Notes under the pieces: generated by a model
What the model saw: the letters and a program-made list of their open reading frames with translations, nothing else
Databases searched by the model: none
What the model was told of the DNA's origin: nothing
Source of the DNA: CAYWFU01 sp964457585
Lineage (GTDB): Bacteria; JACRDZ01
DNA length: 17,874 nt
Reading direction: 5' to 3'
Assembly (NCBI GenBank): GCA_964457585.1
Contig: CAYWFU010000065.1
Location: 1 to 17,874 of the forward strand
Shown here: positions 15,201-17,874 of the stretch, piece after piece
Layout of the letters: each line of letters starts with the position of its first letter
Position numbering within the stretch: the first letter of the stretch is position 1
Position numbers and translations under genes: made by a program

Positions 15201-15297
15201 AAAACGATTAAATTCTAAAGAAGGAAAATATCTGAACAAAATTATACTTCCGTTTAGTGTTATTTTTATTTTTGGACTAATTCTTATTTATAATTAA
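12223..15297 (+). CDS. cNMP-binding/GAF/AAA+ sensor fused to a membrane polyferredoxin
   Basis: A 1024-residue fusion. (a) Cyclic-nucleotide-binding domain, about 10-130, with GDHFGELSLLTGSPRSRSVRA (77-97), the phosphate-binding cassette of CRP/FNR-type proteins. (b) GAF, about 155-318. (c) Sigma54-activator-like AAA+, about 330-580: Walker A GEPGTGKR (361-368) is intact, but the GAFTGA loop reads FFSFAP (409-414), the Walker B acids are Ser-His (432-433, GTVVLSH), and the arginine-finger region is altered. (d) No Fis-type HTH; instead TM helices from about 608. (e) NapH/NosR-like iron-sulfur part: RVWCSLCSLSMPG (656-668), VWCRYICPLGA (738-748), cysteines 768/772/777/787, and CxxCxxCxxxC (802-812), then four to five more TM helices. 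It probably links a ligand or nucleotide signal to membrane electron flow. GTG start; AAGGAG is 12 bases upstream, slightly far. Confidence 0.85.
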   Translation: MDKKKLLANTPLFHKLRSDELDLIASVTNALNFKKGDYVYKQGEMGHAFYVIVEGKVELVVENNDGNKSVIGFMTAGDHFGELSLLTGSPRSRSVRAIENSTLLSLDKIVFDEILFENPRIHRLLDKALAERLLKATKNIFNLSNHGTHRQRDELDALSQIGKELNASYDLPRLLYKIVNLTASLMKVNGVILRLKDEDEGILRIKSYYGISDDIARTVTQKIGEGIAGNVAEDGKAIISNDVAHDPIFSQNISGDIRSVLCVPLLMKGNIIGTMSVYNKKINNEWLPFIEDDLRLLNTIASQASIAIENARVFCDRIAKVSNREDLLKAGDFIGESSLSKDIKTRINEFAHNLRPVLLSGEPGTGKRLAAKQIHRESPNSDGPYIEVDVRRFNLQLWGGELFGYEKDFFSFAPVRRLGYLELFKSGTVVLSHIKELDKGVQLKLLEAIKNGNFQPMGSKRKVILSARLIFLIDDEAEILVNSGSFDRNLYNILFEQSLELPPLRNRKRDIPALAHYYLEQFGKENFKEIKNITPDAIGILMNYDWPGNLTEMSNVIARAVILSETGEILSEQILLGLPRTEGKLGYNLLRFNKVRQLFESKFFPFFPKAIISIIFFIGVLVLFLGPIDPNFNIGIALTWVFGWTSLIFSVFIFSRVWCSLCSLSMPGYIAQKLIKPKRKAPIFIVKYSEWILAILCIVILWIEVVWNAYNHPRLTGLIILSISSGSLFFSIFYERGVWCRYICPLGAINAIFSMASLVELRANRDLCTNRCRTHACYKGSSKSPGCPMYDHPFMIDNNRDCTLCGNCIKNCENQSIQLNMRIAPDELWTIQKFRLADSFLIIALGTILLFFIKHNEFHYFVRFVYSENFTGNIFSEKFLSSLIFISIIFVSWLLYSLLSYFQTKLSNATFSDNISALSYGFIPLVLGGYMSYYLEIFVSHALLIFSGFLWLFNYKKDFSHLRILTPSATSVLQTIILLFSLILSLYATFKIVKRLNSKEGKYLNKIILPFSVIFIFGLILIYN

Positions 15298-15306
15298 CTT
15301 TAATTA

Positions 15307-15337
15307 GATTCTTCGCTTCGCTCAGAATCGCGTTTTT
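15307..15337. terminator. weak hairpin plus T-run between convergent genes
   Basis: GATTCT (15307-15312) pairs with AGAATC (15324-15329) around an 11-base loop holding TTCGC twice, followed by GCG and TTTTT (15332-15336). It lies in the 59-base gap between convergent genes and could end plus-strand transcription. The loop-and-stem sequence also resembles a widespread dispersed repeat (from memory), so the role is uncertain. Confidence 0.35.
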
Positions 15338-15356
15338 CAATTTTCTATACATTAAA

Positions 15357-16514
15357 TTATAAATTTATATGTATTACTTTTGCAGGTGGAAAACCATTAA
15401 AATATGTTGATGATGCATGACTATAGGCACCAATATTTTCACTGTAAACCAGGTCGCCAAGATTAAGATCAGGCAGTGATTCAGATTGACAGATTGTATC
15501 TAAAGCATCACAGGTAGGGCCAAACACAGCGCAAAGCTGGTTATGCCCGGGATTAAAAGTTTTTATATTATATTTGCAGTGATCAAAAAGAATACCCGAA
15601 AAAGTATGATATATTCCATCATTTATATAATAACATTTTTTACCATCGCGTTCAGCTTTTCCTATAACTTCAGCCACAAGTGTTGCGGCTGTGGCAACCA
15701 GAAACCTGCCAGGTTCAGCAATTAATTCCAGTTTTTCAGAAAAAAGCATTGAAAATTCCGTATTTAATATTTTTGCCAGTTCATGAAAAGGTTTAATGCT
15801 TCCGTCATATGGGGCTGGGAAACCTCCTCCTATATCAAGTAGTCTTAAATTAAAGCCATGTGCTTCAGCATTTTTTAAAATCATTGATGATGTATTTAGC
15901 GCCTGTACAAAATTATCAAAATTAGTGCATTGACTGCCAACATGAAAACTTATTCCTTCAACAACAAGTCCAGTATCAAAAGCCAATTTTATTAAATCAA
16001 CCGCTTCTCCCGGAGCAGCGCCAAATTTACTTGAAAGCTCAACCAATGATCCTGTGTTCGGCACTCTTATACGCAAAACCAGTCCGGCATTTGGAGCATG
16101 CTTTTTTATTTTGTAGATTTCTTCTTTATTATCATAAGTTACAAGCGGTTTGTACTGGTCTAATTCTTCAAGCGTTTTTTTATCTTTTATTGGATTAGCA
16201 TATATGATTTTATCCCAGATAAAATCCTGCTGTTCTTTTTTTGATAAATGCTTTATATTTTCATAAACAAGATGAAATTCAGCTATAGAAGCAACATCAA
16301 AGCTTGTACCCATTTTATAAAATGTATTTATAATTTCAGGAGCAGAATTTGCTTTTACCGCATAATATGCCTGCACATTTGGCAGCCACCGGCGAAACTC
16401 TAAATAATTTTTTCGCAGTATATCATGATCCACAATAAAAAGCGGTGTCCCATATTTGCCAGCCAGTTCCTTTAATTTTTCATGTTTAATTGCAGTTATT
16501 TCTCTATTTGACAT
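15357..16514 (-). CDS. ornithine/lysine decarboxylase, alanine-racemase fold (PLP group IV)
   Basis: A 385-residue PLP enzyme, the usual length, predicted to decarboxylate ornithine (putrescine) or lysine (cadaverine). Motifs: YAVKAN with the PLP lysine K54, HVGSQ (191-195), LDIGGGFP (226-233), EPGRFLVATA (267-276) binding PLP phosphate, and FGPTCDALDT (331-340) where C335, D336 and D339 form the substrate end of eukaryotic-type ornithine decarboxylase; ENIGAYSHA (359-367) gives the PLP-binding tyrosine. The CDxxD motif favours a diamine decarboxylase over diaminopimelate decarboxylase. It is the second gene of an operon, starting 21 nt after the stop of the deoxyhypusine-synthase-like gene. 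Ornithine versus lysine preference cannot be decided by eye. Confidence 0.9.
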   Translation of the reverse strand: MSNREITAIKHEKLKELAGKYGTPLFIVDHDILRKNYLEFRRWLPNVQAYYAVKANSAPEIINTFYKMGTSFDVASIAEFHLVYENIKHLSKKEQQDFIWDKIIYANPIKDKKTLEELDQYKPLVTYDNKEEIYKIKKHAPNAGLVLRIRVPNTGSLVELSSKFGAAPGEAVDLIKLAFDTGLVVEGISFHVGSQCTNFDNFVQALNTSSMILKNAEAHGFNLRLLDIGGGFPAPYDGSIKPFHELAKILNTEFSMLFSEKLELIAEPGRFLVATAATLVAEVIGKAERDGKKCYYINDGIYHTFSGILFDHCKYNIKTFNPGHNQLCAVFGPTCDALDTICQSESLPDLNLGDLVYSENIGAYSHASSTYFNGFPPAKVIHINL

Positions 16515-16535
16515 TTTTTCTCCGGATAAACAAAA

Positions 16536-17693
16536 CTAAAGTGTTTTATTATGCTTCCAGTATTCGGACTTCATCTTTTCCATAAGTTCAGGCAATCGGT
16601 CATAAAGACGTTTATGCTTTTTAGTTTTATGCCTCTGAAGTGCATAATGAGTCAATATCGGCAATCCAATAGTGGAATCCATATAACAGACAATTGCATC
16701 TGGAAGCTTACTCGGGTCCACCTTTCCCCAGCTTACTGCTTCATGTGGGGTTGCTCCCGAGAGTCCGCCTGTATCAGGTCGTGCATCTGTAAATTGAAGA
16801 AAAAAATCATGGCCTGCTTCTTTTATGCGCAATACTTCCTGTATCTGAGGTTCAGTCTGAAGAGTAAAATTTTTAGGTGAACCTCCTCCAATAAGAACCA
16901 CACCGCTTTTTCTACCATTCTGTTTTGTATCAAGAACAATTGCAGTGGTTTCATTCACATCACGAGAAGGATTTATCCTGAGACGGGAACCGCGCAATTC
17001 TAATCCGGCTATATTCATACCAATAGTTGAATCTCCCGGAGAAGGACAAAAGCATGGAACTCCTGCCCGATATGCTGCTGCAAGAACAGACATGTCTTTT
17101 AATCCAATCTGTTCTTCAAATTCAGCACAGTATTTCCCAAGCAAATAGTGAAGCTCAGACGTTCCCATTTCACACTGAAACTCAGACTGAAGCAAAATCT
17201 GCCTTAAAATATGATCTGTTGCCATTAATACATCATTATAATCAAGCAGAATATCGTAAATACGGACAACCCCGACTTTTCGCAATTCAGGATCTTTAAC
17301 AAAAGGACTTCCTCTGAAAAGCGAAAGATTAAGAGCATGATGCATATCATGATATAGATTTGCACCTGTTGAAACTATCCAATCCACAAAACCCGCTTTA
17401 ATAAGCGGAATTATTGATGAGGAACCAAGCCCTGCCGGAGTAAGAGCACCAGCTAAACTCATTCCGATAGTAACATCAGATTCCAGCATTTTTTCTGAAA
17501 ACAGTCTGCATCCTTCCTGCAGACGGCCGGCATTATAAGCAAGAAAAGTTCTATCCATCAAATCAGGAAATTTTTCTTCACCGGATATTGGCTTTGGCTG
17601 TATGCGCTGACCACACAAAAAATGATTTTTTCCCTTTGTAAATTTATGAGGGTATTTGCTTACAAATTTTTTGGGTAATTTAATTTTATCCAT
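16536..17693 (-). CDS. deoxyhypusine-synthase-like enzyme (probable homospermidine-type synthase)
   Basis: A 385-residue member of the deoxyhypusine synthase family. NAD-binding parts SLAGALTPAGLGSSSII (79-95), STGANLYHDMHHAL (108-121) and IGGGSPKNFTLQ (268-279) are seen, and HEAVSWGKV (317-325) carries K324, equivalent to the catalytic lysine that receives the aminobutyl group in the human enzyme (SWGK motif). Bacteria lack the eIF5A substrate, and several bacterial homologues instead make homospermidine from putrescine; the downstream decarboxylase would supply putrescine. AGGAG (minus strand, 17704-17700) precedes the ATG by 6 bases. First gene of a two-gene operon with a promoter at 17774-17782. 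Family and catalytic Lys are clear; the product is inferred. Confidence 0.88.
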   Translation of the reverse strand: MDKIKLPKKFVSKYPHKFTKGKNHFLCGQRIQPKPISGEEKFPDLMDRTFLAYNAGRLQEGCRLFSEKMLESDVTIGMSLAGALTPAGLGSSSIIPLIKAGFVDWIVSTGANLYHDMHHALNLSLFRGSPFVKDPELRKVGVVRIYDILLDYNDVLMATDHILRQILLQSEFQCEMGTSELHYLLGKYCAEFEEQIGLKDMSVLAAAYRAGVPCFCPSPGDSTIGMNIAGLELRGSRLRINPSRDVNETTAIVLDTKQNGRKSGVVLIGGGSPKNFTLQTEPQIQEVLRIKEAGHDFFLQFTDARPDTGGLSGATPHEAVSWGKVDPSKLPDAIVCYMDSTIGLPILTHYALQRHKTKKHKRLYDRLPELMEKMKSEYWKHNKTL

Positions 17694-17773
17694 TATTATC
17701 TCCTGAGTATATTTATTATAAATTTATTGAATTTCTTTGAAAATAGTAATTAAAGATAAAAGTAAGGATAACA

Positions 17774-17782
17774 ATTATATCA
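17774..17782 (-). promoter_or_regulatory. extended -10 promoter for the polyamine operon
   Basis: On the minus strand TGA-TATAAT (17782-17774) is a perfect extended -10 element. No good -35 is visible at 16-18 bases, which fits extended -10 promoters. The start codon at 17693 is 80 bases downstream. I see no gene in 17694-17874. Confidence 0.55.
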
Positions 17783-17874
17783 TATACTTGATTCAAAGCA
17801 TAATTTTTTTACAGAAATTCAGCAATTCTCGGTGAAGCACAAATTAATGAATAAATTTAAAAATTTATATTATT

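Noticed and set aside
12223..15297. Calling the fusion protein a sigma54-dependent transcriptional activator
   Set aside because: GAFTGA, Walker B acids and the HTH domain are all missing, so transcription activation is unlikely.

Overview
The window is strongly AT-rich chromosomal DNA from a Gram-negative bacterium. A porin-like outer-membrane barrel, dTDP-rhamnose (LPS-type) sugar genes, a multiheme periplasmic c-type cytochrome and a membrane iron-sulfur protein point to a double-membraned cell with anaerobic or microaerobic respiration. I cannot assign a phylum. Bacterial deoxyhypusine-synthase-like genes and many small palindromic repeats are often seen in uncultured lineages, but that is only suggestive.

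Layout. (1) 1-308: a near-consensus sigma70-type promoter followed by a ~125-bp imperfect palindrome in the leader. (2) 309-5829, plus strand: a tightly packed run of hexaheme cytochrome, rfbC (dTDP-4-dehydrorhamnose 3,5-epimerase), outer-membrane porin, one-domain PstS-like periplasmic protein, and a HAMP-GAF-GGDEF diguanylate cyclase. (3) 5830-8205: a leftover copy of the 3' end of rfbC, then rfbD, a 414-bp nest of hairpins and heptamer repeats, and rfbB. rfbA is not in the window. (4) 8224-8806: an overlapping gene pair, a small companion protein and a minimal nucleotidyltransferase (toxin-antitoxin-like). (5) 8843-11266, minus strand: a large membrane protein with a spermidine-synthase-like Rossmann domain, carrying what looks like an in-frame palindromic insert. 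(6) 11267-11528: a divergent promoter region with another heptamer-phased palindrome between two good promoters. (7) 11529-15297, plus strand: a secreted protein of unknown family, then an unusual 1024-residue fusion of cyclic-nucleotide-binding, GAF and sigma54-type AAA+ domains with a NapH/NosR-like membrane polyferredoxin. (8) 15357-17693, minus strand: a two-gene operon of a deoxyhypusine-synthase-like enzyme and an ornithine/lysine decarboxylase, probably making a polyamine such as homospermidine.

How it fits together. rfbC, rfbD and rfbB make dTDP-L-rhamnose, but rfbC sits inside a respiratory/sensory gene run. The rfbC tail left just upstream of rfbD suggests the two genes were once adjacent and were separated by rearrangement. 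The cytochrome, porin, PstS-like protein and diguanylate cyclase look like an envelope electron-transfer or sensing module. The polyamine operon and the aminopropyltransferase-like membrane protein share a theme but are not adjacent, and the latter's substrate is not known.

The most unusual items are the cNMP-GAF-AAA-polyferredoxin fusion, whose AAA+ domain has lost its Walker B acids and GAFTGA loop and has no DNA-binding domain; a family of 22-23 bp hairpins with a fixed GTAG-YY-GC frame and a compensating 5-bp stem; and three separate intergenic palindromes built of 7-bp-phased repeats of unrelated sequence.
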